Shown here in pieces: positions 32,939 through 40,861 of a DNA stretch of 64,000 nucleotides. How positions within the stretch are numbered: position 1 is the stretch's first letter; every line of letters begins with the position of its first letter. The notes under the pieces are model-generated. The model worked only from the letters and a program-made list of their open reading frames with translations, was not told the DNA's origin and searched no databases. This DNA is from JANNNX01 sp031398745. GTDB taxonomy: Bacteria; Actinomycetota; Acidimicrobiia; Acidimicrobiales; CADCSY01. The stretch lies in assembly GCA_031398745.1 (NCBI GenBank), contig JANNNX010000074.1, positions 1-64,000 on the forward strand. The letters are read 5' to 3'. The position numbers were made by a program, and so were the translations under genes.

Positions 32939-34870
32939 TCACACGTCGATCTGGATGATCTTCCACATCCACCAGAAGCCGAAGACGGCGAGGAGGATGG
33001 ATCCGCCAAGCATGATCTGGCCGGTGGTCTCGGTCAGCAGCGGCTGGACGTACTCAGGGTTCATGACCTTGAGCGTCAACCCGAGTCCGACCGGGAGGAT
33101 GCCGAGCACGATGGCGCTCATCCGACCTTCGGCGGTCAGCGACTTGACCTCCCGCCGGAGCCGCTCCCGGGCCAGCATCGTGCTGCCCACGGTCTGGAGG
33201 AGCTCGGAGAGGTTGCCCCCGACCTCCCGCTGGATTCGGATGGCCATGACCGCCCAGGCGAAGTCGTCGCTCTGCATGCGCTCGGCCACGTCTTCCAGCG
33301 ACTCCTCGAGCTTGCGGCCCAGTCGGGCCTCGGCGACGACCCGCCGCAGCTCCTTGCCCATCGGCTCCTGAGCCTCTTGGGACACCGCTTCGACGCCCTG
33401 CATGAGCGAGTAGCCGGCCCGCAGCGAGCTGGCCAGCAGCTCGAGGGTGTCGGGGAGCACGGCCAGGAACTTCGCCTGGCGGCGCCGACCCAGGAAGCTC
33501 ACGATCCCTGGGGGCAGGAGGAAGGCCAGCGATCCGACGATGAGCGCCGAGATCAGCGACCCGGCCAGCAGCAGCCCAGCCAGGGAGATCCCGGCCGCGG
33601 TGGCGACGTAGAAGAACAGTGCTTCCGCCGCCCGCAGCGGGAGGTCGGCCTTCTCCAGAGCCCGCTCGACCTTCGGGAGCACACCCCGCTCTCGGGCCAG
33701 GTCCTCGGTGAAGGTCACCGCCCGGGCCATCATCGGCGTCTGGAACATGGCGCCCTCGTCGGCGTCGTGCTCGGCCGCGCTGGCCGTGTCCTCGTAGTGG
33801 CTCAGCCGGGCGTCGAGGGTGCCGTCGTCCTTCTGGAACACCAGCACCAGCGCGGCTGCGGCCAGCGCGGCGGCGACGACGCCGGCACCGACGCCGAGCA
33901 CCAGGCCCAGGGAGCCCCCGAAGATGCCACCTGAGGAGCTGACGACTTCGGGGTTGGCCGAGGCGCCCACGCTCTTGGTCCCGGTGTTGACCGTGGCCGA
34001 GGCCTGGGCCCCGCCGGCGGCAACCGCCAGCTCGAGGGTGTCTTGCTCGCTGGTCGACGTGTAGACCAGGTCGTACTGGTTGGCCAGGCTCTCCTGGACG
34101 CCTTGGTAGACGCCGGCCAGTCCGCCGGGGTCGCGGACGCCGGCGTAGCTCCCGCCGGTGTCCGAGGCCAAGCGCTGGAGCGACCCGGCGTCGAGCTCGG
34201 TGGTCTCCACGCCCACTGTGAAGGCCGTGGCATGGGCGGCCTTGACCGCGGCAATGGCCTCGTCCTCGGTCGAGGTCGAGGTCGTGTCGGTGCCGTCGGA
34301 GAGGACCACCAGGTTGGCCTGGAGGTCGGGCCGGTCGCCGTAGAGGGCGGCGCCCATGCGCACGCCGTCCCACAGGGCCGTCTCCCCGGCCGCCACCAGC
34401 TCGCCGATCGCCTGGACCAGGAAGTCGTGGTTGGTGCTGAAGTTGGACACCAGCCGGGCCTGGTCACCGAAGGCGACCAGGGCGATGGGGGTCTCGGGAT
34501 CGCTGGCCCGGACGAACTCGGCGGCGGCCTCGCGCGCCGATGCGATGGCGTCGCCGTCGGCCATCGACCCCGACACGTCGAGCACCAGGACGGTGCTCAA
34601 CCCGGTGTCGCTTCCGGTGGGGAAGACGTCGAAGCTCGCCACGAGCTCCCCGTTCTCGCGCACGGTGAAGTCGCTGGCCGCCGGTCGGCTGCCGGTGGCC
34701 AGGGTGGTGATCCGGACCTGGGGGAAGTCGGTCGTGTCGACGGCCCGGATGCTCACCACGGTGTCGGTGGCCGCGGTCGCGGGACCAGTGCCGAGCACGC
34801 CCGCCACCAGGAGCACCATCGCCGCCAGGCTGGCGGCCACGCCGCGCCCCCGCCGGCGGCCACCCGTCAT
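32939..34870 (-). CDS. tadB: VWA-domain/TadB fusion, Tad pilus assembly protein
   Basis: This 643-residue protein joins two modules. The first has a signal-like hydrophobic segment (residues 12-33) and a von Willebrand A domain (about 92-270) with a complete MIDAS metal site: DVSGS at 98-102, Thr164 in GETALWDG and Asp192 in SDGTD. A membrane helix follows (about 318-345). The second module (about 380-643) is a type II secretion F domain with LPDTLELLASSLRAGYSLMQ, ARLGRKLEESLEDVAERM and IQREVGGNLSELL, flanked by membrane helices as in TadB. The VWA domain would face outside. It overlaps tadA by 4 bases. Similar fusions may exist in other actinobacteria, but the standard TadB lacks this domain. 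Confidence 0.9.
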   Translation of the reverse strand: MTGGRRRGRGVAASLAAMVLLVAGVLGTGPATAATDTVVSIRAVDTTDFPQVRITTLATGSRPAASDFTVRENGELVASFDVFPTGSDTGLSTVLVLDVSGSMADGDAIASAREAAAEFVRASDPETPIALVAFGDQARLVSNFSTNHDFLVQAIGELVAAGETALWDGVRMGAALYGDRPDLQANLVVLSDGTDTTSTSTEDEAIAAVKAAHATAFTVGVETTELDAGSLQRLASDTGGSYAGVRDPGGLAGVYQGVQESLANQYDLVYTSTSEQDTLELAVAAGGAQASATVNTGTKSVGASANPEVVSSSGGIFGGSLGLVLGVGAGVVAAALAAAALVLVFQKDDGTLDARLSHYEDTASAAEHDADEGAMFQTPMMARAVTFTEDLARERGVLPKVERALEKADLPLRAAEALFFYVATAAGISLAGLLLAGSLISALIVGSLAFLLPPGIVSFLGRRRQAKFLAVLPDTLELLASSLRAGYSLMQGVEAVSQEAQEPMGKELRRVVAEARLGRKLEESLEDVAERMQSDDFAWAVMAIRIQREVGGNLSELLQTVGSTMLARERLRREVKSLTAEGRMSAIVLGILPVGLGLTLKVMNPEYVQPLLTETTGQIMLGGSILLAVFGFWWMWKIIQIDV

Positions 34871-36231
34871 CGGTTGACCGCCCGGCCGGCGAAGGGCTCA
34901 GGGGCGAAGAGGTCGGCCGACAGCTTGATGCCGGAGTCGGCCAGCTTCTCGGCGAAGCGGGGGCGGACGCCGGTGGCCTTGAGGTGGCCCTGGAAGCTGC
35001 CGTTCTCGTCGACGCCCATGCCGTAGTCGAAGAGGTACACGTCCTGGAGGGTGATGACATCGCCCTCCATCCCGTCGACCTCGGTGATGTAGGTGATGCG
35101 ACGGGTGCCGTCGCGGAGCCGGGTGAGATGCACGATGCAGTCGAGGGCCGAGGCCATCTGCTCGCGGATGGCCCGGATCGGCAGGTCGAATCCGGCCATC
35201 AGGGTCATGGTCTCGATGCGGGAGAGCGTGTCGCGAGGGCTGTTGGAGTGGACGGTGGTGATCGACCCGTCGTGGCCGGTGTTCATGGCCTGCAACATGT
35301 CGAGGGCCTCACCGGCGCGGCACTCCCCCACCACGATCCGGTCGGGTCGCATGCGCAGGGCGTTGCGGACCAGGTCGCGAATGGTGACCTGGCCCTTGCC
35401 CTCGATGTTGGGGGGACGAGCCTCGAGGGAGAGCACGTGCTCCTGGTGGAGCTGGAGCTCCTTGGCGTCCTCGATGGTGACGATGCGCTCGTCGCTGGGG
35501 ATGAATCCGGACAGGACGTTGAGGGTGGTGGTCTTGCCGGTGCCGGTACCGCCCGAGACGATGATGTTCAGGCGCCCTCGGACACAGGCCTCGAGAAACC
35601 GGGCCGACTTGGCGTCGAGCGATCCGAAGCGGATGAGGTCGTCGATCTGCAGCGGATCCTTGGAGAACTTCCGGATGGTCAGGAACGGCCCGCCGATGGC
35701 CAGGGGATGGACCACCGCGTTGACTCGGGAGCCGTCCGGGAGACGGGCGTCACAGAGGGGCGAGGACTCGTCGATGCGCCGGCCGACCTGGCCCACGATC
35801 TTGTCGATGATGCGGCGCAGGTGGGTCTCGTCGACGAAGCTGGCGGTCGTCTTCTCGATGCGGCCGCGACGCTCGACGAACACCGAGTCCGGGCCGTTGA
35901 CCATGACCTCGGAGATGTCCTCGTCGCTCAGGAAGCGGTCGATCGGTCCATAGCCGAGGATGTCGTCCGAAACGTCCTGGATGAGCTGGGCCTTGTCGGC
36001 CGCCGACAGCGGTGCCCGCTCGATGGCCAGCGCCGACTGCAGGTGCTCCTGCACCTTGCGACGCATCTCGTCCTCGGAGAGCCGACGGTCGTAGAGCACC
36101 GGACCGAGCTCGTCGATGAGGTGGTTGTGGATCTTCTGGCGGAGCTCGTCGAGGACGGGGTCGCGCCGGCTGATGCTGCCGTTGTGGGCAGCCTCCGGGG
36201 AGACCTCTTGGAGCCGCTTGTAGAGGGACAT
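34867..36231 (-). CDS. tadA: Tad pilus assembly ATPase TadA/CpaF
   Basis: This 454-residue hexameric secretion ATPase powers pilin polymerisation. An N-terminal helical region of about 100 residues leads into ISEVMVNGPDSVFVERRGRI. Walker A is VSGGTGTGKTTTLN (227-235), the Asp box around RIVTIEDAKELQL, Walker B VGECRAGEALDML and the His box TGHDGSITTVHSNSPRD. The start is ATG at 36231, 18 bases after the tadZ stop. Its stop overlaps the VWA-TadB start as ATGA. Confidence 0.95.
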   Translation of the reverse strand: MSLYKRLQEVSPEAAHNGSISRRDPVLDELRQKIHNHLIDELGPVLYDRRLSEDEMRRKVQEHLQSALAIERAPLSAADKAQLIQDVSDDILGYGPIDRFLSDEDISEVMVNGPDSVFVERRGRIEKTTASFVDETHLRRIIDKIVGQVGRRIDESSPLCDARLPDGSRVNAVVHPLAIGGPFLTIRKFSKDPLQIDDLIRFGSLDAKSARFLEACVRGRLNIIVSGGTGTGKTTTLNVLSGFIPSDERIVTIEDAKELQLHQEHVLSLEARPPNIEGKGQVTIRDLVRNALRMRPDRIVVGECRAGEALDMLQAMNTGHDGSITTVHSNSPRDTLSRIETMTLMAGFDLPIRAIREQMASALDCIVHLTRLRDGTRRITYITEVDGMEGDVITLQDVYLFDYGMGVDENGSFQGHLKATGVRPRFAEKLADSGIKLSADLFAPEPFAGRAVNR

Positions 36232-36249
36232 CGACCTGCTCGCTTCCCG

Positions 36250-37422
36250 TTACCGTCGGCCGACCCCGGCACCCTGGAAGAGCGTGGCCAGTTGCTCGAT
36301 GCTCTTGGCCACGCCCGACCTGGGGGCGTCGAGGACGACGGGGATCCCTTTGTTCACCGATTGGGGGACGACCACGTCGCTCGGGACGAGGCAGTCCGCC
36401 TTGACCTGCAGGGTCTTTTCGACCTCGGCGACGTCGAGCTTGACCCGGCTGTTGGCCCGGTTGAGCACGAGCTTCACCTTGTGGACCGGCGTGTTGAGCA
36501 GGCGCAGGGTCTGCAGCCCGATCTTCACGTTCTTGATGTTGGGCACGTCCATCCCGGCCACCAGCAGGATGTCGTCGCTCTCCTCCAGCAGCGAGAGCAC
36601 CACCTCGTTGAAGTACGAGGGTGTGTCGACGATGACGTGGGTGAAGGTGCTGCGAAGGGTGGCGATGATGCGGCTCATGTCCGACGCGCTCACCTGGTCG
36701 GCGAACGCCGGCTCGATCGGTGCCGGGAGCACCATCACCCCGGACGGCTCGTGGCGCACCAGCAACTGGTTGAGGAACTGGCTGTCGAGCCGCTCGATGG
36801 CGGTCACCGCGTCGACGATGGTGTGCTGCGGCGTCAGCTTGAGCATGACCGCCACGTCGCCGAACTGGAGGTCGGCGTCGACCAGAGCCACCGTCCCGCC
36901 ACCGCGGGTGAGGGCCACGGCCAGGTTGGTGGCCAGCACCGTCTTGCCGGTGCCGCCCTTGGGTGAGAACACGGTGATCAGGCGGCCTCGCGGGCCGGCC
37001 GGCTCGGTCGGGGCGGGTACCACCGGGACCGCAGGAGCAGCCGCCACCAGCGTCGCCGCCACCCGGTCGATGGCTTCAGCCAGCTGCTCGCCCTCGACCG
37101 GGGCGGTCAGGACGTCGCGCACCCCCACCCGCAACGCCTGCTGAAGGAGGGCCGTGGTGAGCGTCTCGACCACCAGGATGGCCGCCACCTCGGGGCGGTT
37201 CTGGGTGATGCCCTCGATGCGGGCCAGACCCCATTCGTCGCCGAAGGAGGGACCGAAGACCACCACCGCCGGGACGCCGACGGCGAGCACGGTGTCGACC
37301 GCCTCGACGGTCGGGAACGCCGACGCGTCGGGCCGGTCGCCGACCTGCATGGCCAGGCGGGTCCGGACGTTCAGGTCGTCATCGACGGTGGCCACAAAGG
37401 TGGCCACGGTGTCCACGCCCAC
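36250..37422 (-). CDS. tadZ: Tad pilus localisation protein TadZ/CpaE (MinD/ParA family)
   Basis: This 390-residue protein has an N-terminal receiver-like domain (residues 1-125) lacking a clear phospho-acceptor and a MinD/ParA ATPase domain. The deviant Walker A is FSPKGGTGKTVLATNLA (about 153-167), followed by VALVDADLQFGD and VIVDTPSYFNE. TadZ proteins mark the pole or site where the pilus machine assembles. Translation begins at the GTG at 37422. It sits between cpaB and tadA in the export operon. Confidence 0.93.
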   Translation of the reverse strand: MGVDTVATFVATVDDDLNVRTRLAMQVGDRPDASAFPTVEAVDTVLAVGVPAVVVFGPSFGDEWGLARIEGITQNRPEVAAILVVETLTTALLQQALRVGVRDVLTAPVEGEQLAEAIDRVAATLVAAAPAVPVVPAPTEPAGPRGRLITVFSPKGGTGKTVLATNLAVALTRGGGTVALVDADLQFGDVAVMLKLTPQHTIVDAVTAIERLDSQFLNQLLVRHEPSGVMVLPAPIEPAFADQVSASDMSRIIATLRSTFTHVIVDTPSYFNEVVLSLLEESDDILLVAGMDVPNIKNVKIGLQTLRLLNTPVHKVKLVLNRANSRVKLDVAEVEKTLQVKADCLVPSDVVVPQSVNKGIPVVLDAPRSGVAKSIEQLATLFQGAGVGRR

Positions 37423-37453
37423 GGTGCTTCAGCTCCTCTCGGGTCCGGCTGGA

Positions 37454-38197
37454 TCAGCCGTAGGGGGTCAGGGTCGACGGGATCTGGCTACCGGCATCGA
37501 TCGGCGGCACCGAGACGGGGGTGTTGTCGGGCGGCACCAGAGTCAGGTAGAGGCCGCCGTTCTCGGACGAGTAGGCGATTCGGGATGCGGCCTCGGCGGG
37601 CACCGAGAAGGTGATGAGCCCGCTGGTGGCGGCCACCGTGGTCTGGGTGGTGTCCCCGGGCTCGGGGGCGGTCTGGTTGCCGATCGCCAGCACCTCGACG
37701 TTCTGGTAGAGGACCTCGTACCTGGCGTTCTCCTCGGAGCTCACCTTGGCGATGATGTTCACCTTGTCCTGGGGCACGAGGAGCTTGGCCACCCCGTGGA
37801 CGTCGTCGACCGACACGGTGATGGCCACCCGCCCGCTGCCGATGTTCTGGGAGAAGGTGACCTGGGCCTGGCGGGCATCCACGAACATGCCCTCGACAAC
37901 GACCTGGCCCTTCGCCAGATCGCCCACCGCGACCTTGCCCTTGATGACGTCGATGTCGGTCAGGGCGGTCGCCGGGCGGTACTTCTGGGGCACGGTCGAG
38001 GACTCGACGAACTGGTCGATGGCCTGCTCGCCCGGGAGACCCTTGGCGATGTCCTCGGTCACCACGTAGGCCTTGACCAGCTTGGCGTCGTCGTAGGCGC
38101 GTTCGTCCGCGCTGTTGACGTACTGGTACAGGACCAGAGCCGCAATGGCGCCGACGACTACGGCGGCGATCACGGTCAGGGTTCGTCGTGAGCTCAC
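37454..38197 (-). CDS. cpaB: Flp pilus assembly protein CpaB/RcpC
   Basis: This 247-residue protein begins SSRRTLTVIAAVVVGAIAALV, a single membrane anchor typical of CpaB. SAF-like sequence VKAYVVTEDIAKGLPG and LAKGQVVVEGMFVD follow, then VAITVSVDDVHGVAKLLVPQDKVNI, given here in parts. I prefer the GTG at 38197; a GTG at 38338 would add 47 residues with no family resemblance. In Gram-negative bacteria CpaB works with the secretin, which is absent here, so its partner must differ. It is the first gene of the minus-strand export operon. Confidence 0.9.
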   Translation of the reverse strand: MSSRRTLTVIAAVVVGAIAALVLYQYVNSADERAYDDAKLVKAYVVTEDIAKGLPGEQAIDQFVESSTVPQKYRPATALTDIDVIKGKVAVGDLAKGQVVVEGMFVDARQAQVTFSQNIGSGRVAITVSVDDVHGVAKLLVPQDKVNIIAKVSSEENARYEVLYQNVEVLAIGNQTAPEPGDTTQTTVAATSGLITFSVPAEAASRIAYSSENGGLYLTLVPPDNTPVSVPPIDAGSQIPSTLTPYG

Positions 38198-38457
38198 TGC
38201 ACGCCTCGCTCTTCCGGTGCGGAGGGCTTCCCTCTGCTGTGGTGGCTCTATCGACTGCCCCCCGGCACGGGTTGAGGCTCGGCCATCCCAGACATCTCGA
38301 CGATCGGGGAAATGGGCCGGAATGCCCATAGCCATCACTGTCCGCGTTCTTCACACTCTTTTCCGTGATGACGGGCCGGTACAACCACTACCAGGGCGGC
38401 CGTTCCACCACGAGGGGCGGTACTCAAGTCAGGCGGCGGGGTGCCGATAGTCCCGAC
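38198..38457. promoter_or_regulatory. Divergent intergenic region between cpaB and tadE
   Basis: These 260 bases separate the divergent pilus operons and probably hold both promoters. GATAGT at 38446-38451 ends 6 bases before the GTG of tadE, matching the box-to-start spacing seen elsewhere in the window. On the minus strand TATGGG near 38325 is a weak -10 candidate. If cpaB or tadE uses its longer start, most of the region is coding. Confidence 0.35.
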
Positions 38458-39036
38458 GTGCGCATCCTCCCTCCCGCCCGGCAGGCTGCCCGTCGCGCCG
38501 ACGAGCGCGGTGCGGTGCTGGTCGAGGCGGCGTTCGTTCTCCCGGTGCTGATCATCCTGATGCTCGGGATCTTCGAGTTCAGCCTGATCTTCAAGGACCA
38601 GCAGACGATCTACTCCGCCACCCGCTCCGGCGCCCGGATCGCGTCGGCCGAGGCCCGCAACACCAACTACCAGACCAACACCGTCGACGCAGTGACCACG
38701 GCCCTGGCCGCCATCCCCCAGAGCAACTGGCGTGAGCTGTGGATCTACAAGGCATCCAGCTCGGGCATGCCGCCGTCGGGCAACTTCACCACCTGCTCCG
38801 GGGCCTGCGTCAAGTACGTGTGGACCGCGGGGGCCTGGGTCAAGCAGTCGGGATCCGACTGGGCGGCCACCGGGACCAACTCGCAGTACGCCTGCTCCGG
38901 CAACCCCGACAGCCTCGGCGTCTACCTGAAGATCGACCACTCGATGATCTCGGGCATGTTCGGCAACACCAAGACCCTGACCGACAAGACGATCATCAAG
39001 CTCGAGCCGCAACCCGCCACCAGCTGCCAGGGGTAG
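38458..39036 (+). CDS. tadE: TadE-like minor pilin/pilus assembly protein
   Basis: This protein of about 192 residues has the TadE hallmark DERGAVLVEAAFVLPVLIILML: a basic leader, a Gly-Ala-x-x-x-Glu motif like that of prepilins and one hydrophobic helix. FEFSLIFKDQQTIYSATRSGA is also conserved. The remaining 130 residues are extracellular, with four cysteines. I chose the GTG at 38458 because it gives a leader of normal size and has a -10-like box before it. A start at 38365/38368 would add 30 low-likelihood residues. It is followed 10 bases later by the TadG-like gene. Confidence 0.85.
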   Translation: MRILPPARQAARRADERGAVLVEAAFVLPVLIILMLGIFEFSLIFKDQQTIYSATRSGARIASAEARNTNYQTNTVDAVTTALAAIPQSNWRELWIYKASSSGMPPSGNFTTCSGACVKYVWTAGAWVKQSGSDWAATGTNSQYACSGNPDSLGVYLKIDHSMISGMFGNTKTLTDKTIIKLEPQPATSCQG

Positions 39037-39046
39037 GAGACGCCCG

Positions 39047-40858
39047 ATGGCCACCTTCCGCGCTCGCATCGTGTCGCGCTTCCGTGAGCGGATCACCGGC
39101 GACGAGGCCGGCATCGTGCTGGTCTGGTTCGCGCTGACCCTCGTCGGCCTGGTCGGCATCGGCGCCCTGGCCGTCGATGTCGGCAACTGGTACGTGCAGG
39201 CGAACCGCCAGCAGAAGGCAGCGGACGCGGCCGCGCTGTCGGGTGTGGTCTACCTGCCGGCCGACATCCCCAAGGCCCGGACCACGGCGACCGACATCGC
39301 CACCCGCAACGGCTACACCACTGGCGGCGCCGGCAACGTGTCGGTCACCACCAACCCGGTGACCGGCAAGCCCACCCAGCTGCAGGTGGCGGTGACCAGG
39401 GACACGGCGTCGATCCTGGGCGGGGTGTTCGGGTTCGACTCGCTGCGCATCACCCGCACCGCGGTGGCCGAGTACGAGACCCCCATCGACATGGGCAGCC
39501 CGGCCAACGTCTACGGCAACGAGCCCACCACCGACAACGAGGTCGGCGGACCGTGGTCGAACGTGCCCACCTTCGCCCCCAACCTGTGGGGCAACCTCAT
39601 GGGGTTCCGGTCGAGCAAGTCGTCGGGCGACGCCATCCAGGGCGGTCAGTGCTCGAGCGGCGTCGACCGCTGCGGCAGCTCGGGGGCCACCAACGCCGAC
39701 TACTCGACCAACGGGTACTTCTACCGGATCAAGGTCGACGAGACCCAGCGGCCGTCGGCCGCCAGCAAGCTGGCCATCGAGGTGTTCGACCCGGCCGCGG
39801 TGGCGGTGGGCGACCACTGCGACATCAACAGCTTCAGCAACGGGACGGTCCAGGCCGCGCTGACGACCTCCTCGAACCCTTGGACCACCCGGAACGGCAC
39901 CCGGCCCACCGACGCCGACGAGCGGTACGTGTGGGGCGACGCCTACAACAACGCGGCCGCCTCCCAGAACGGGAAGTTCTGCACCGGCGACAACCCCGAC
40001 GCCGGTACCGCCAGCCCGGTCACCACCTACCGGGTGCTGCAGGACCTGAACCCCAACGACCCCGGCAGCTCGCCGCCGGTGGCCTCCGGCAACTGCAGCG
40101 GCCTGAGCTTCACCGGTTCCCGACCCAACTGGTCGACCAGCCGGGATGCCCTGAACGAGACCAGCCCGAGCTACGACCCCGACCTGGCCAGCGTGTTCCG
40201 CCAGTGGGTGCCGGTGTGCGTCTTCGACCCGTCGACCCTTCCGCCGGGCGACTACCTCCTCCAGATCCGCACCACCTACAACTCACCCACCGACGGCGGG
40301 TCCAACCGCTTCTCGGTTCGGGCCGGTTGGGTGTCGGGCAACTACACCTTCGACCAGGGCACCTACACCACGCCTCCAACCCTGGAGTCGGGTGGTGCCG
40401 AGGGCATCACCATCGCCGGCACCGGCAACATGGGCCTCTACGCCAACATCGCCGGCGGATCGAGCTCGAACTTCTACCTGGCCCGGGTGCTCAGCGGGGG
40501 CAGCGGCCAGACCCTGGAGATCCAGCTCTACGACATCGGTGACTGCAGCAACTGCAGCAGCGTGACCCTGACCTTCCGCGGGCCCGACGGGTCGACCTGG
40601 TCGAACTGCACCTACAAGGTCGGCGACTCGGCCACCACCAACACCGCGGCGCCCTGCTCGATGACCTTCAGCGGGACCAACCGATGGACCACGGTCAACA
40701 TCCCGATCCCGGCCGGCTACTCGTGCAACGTGTCCGACCCCGAGGGGTGCTGGACGACCATGACCTACCAGCCGAACGGCTCGGGAACGGTGGCCCTGCA
40801 GGACACCACCACCTGGACCGCACGGCTGAAGGGCGCCCCCGTCCGCCTGGTGAAGTAG
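39047..40858 (+). CDS. TadG-like pilus protein with large cysteine-rich extracellular domain
   Basis: This is a 603-residue protein. The N-terminal 70 residues are TadG/TadE-like: GDEAGIVLVWFALTLVGLVG is the membrane anchor and VDVGNWYVQANRQQKAADAAALSG the conserved Tad motif. The rest, about 500 residues, is predicted outside the cell and rich in Gly, Ser, Thr and Asn. It holds 12 cysteines, none in the first 100 residues, which suggests disulfides. I recognise no domain in the C-terminal part; an adhesin-like tip role is possible. It ends 3 bases from the convergent rpsA gene. Confidence 0.85.
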   Translation: MATFRARIVSRFRERITGDEAGIVLVWFALTLVGLVGIGALAVDVGNWYVQANRQQKAADAAALSGVVYLPADIPKARTTATDIATRNGYTTGGAGNVSVTTNPVTGKPTQLQVAVTRDTASILGGVFGFDSLRITRTAVAEYETPIDMGSPANVYGNEPTTDNEVGGPWSNVPTFAPNLWGNLMGFRSSKSSGDAIQGGQCSSGVDRCGSSGATNADYSTNGYFYRIKVDETQRPSAASKLAIEVFDPAAVAVGDHCDINSFSNGTVQAALTTSSNPWTTRNGTRPTDADERYVWGDAYNNAAASQNGKFCTGDNPDAGTASPVTTYRVLQDLNPNDPGSSPPVASGNCSGLSFTGSRPNWSTSRDALNETSPSYDPDLASVFRQWVPVCVFDPSTLPPGDYLLQIRTTYNSPTDGGSNRFSVRAGWVSGNYTFDQGTYTTPPTLESGGAEGITIAGTGNMGLYANIAGGSSSNFYLARVLSGGSGQTLEIQLYDIGDCSNCSSVTLTFRGPDGSTWSNCTYKVGDSATTNTAAPCSMTFSGTNRWTTVNIPIPAGYSCNVSDPEGCWTTMTYQPNGSGTVALQDTTTWTARLKGAPVRLVK

Positions 40859-40861
40859 CCG

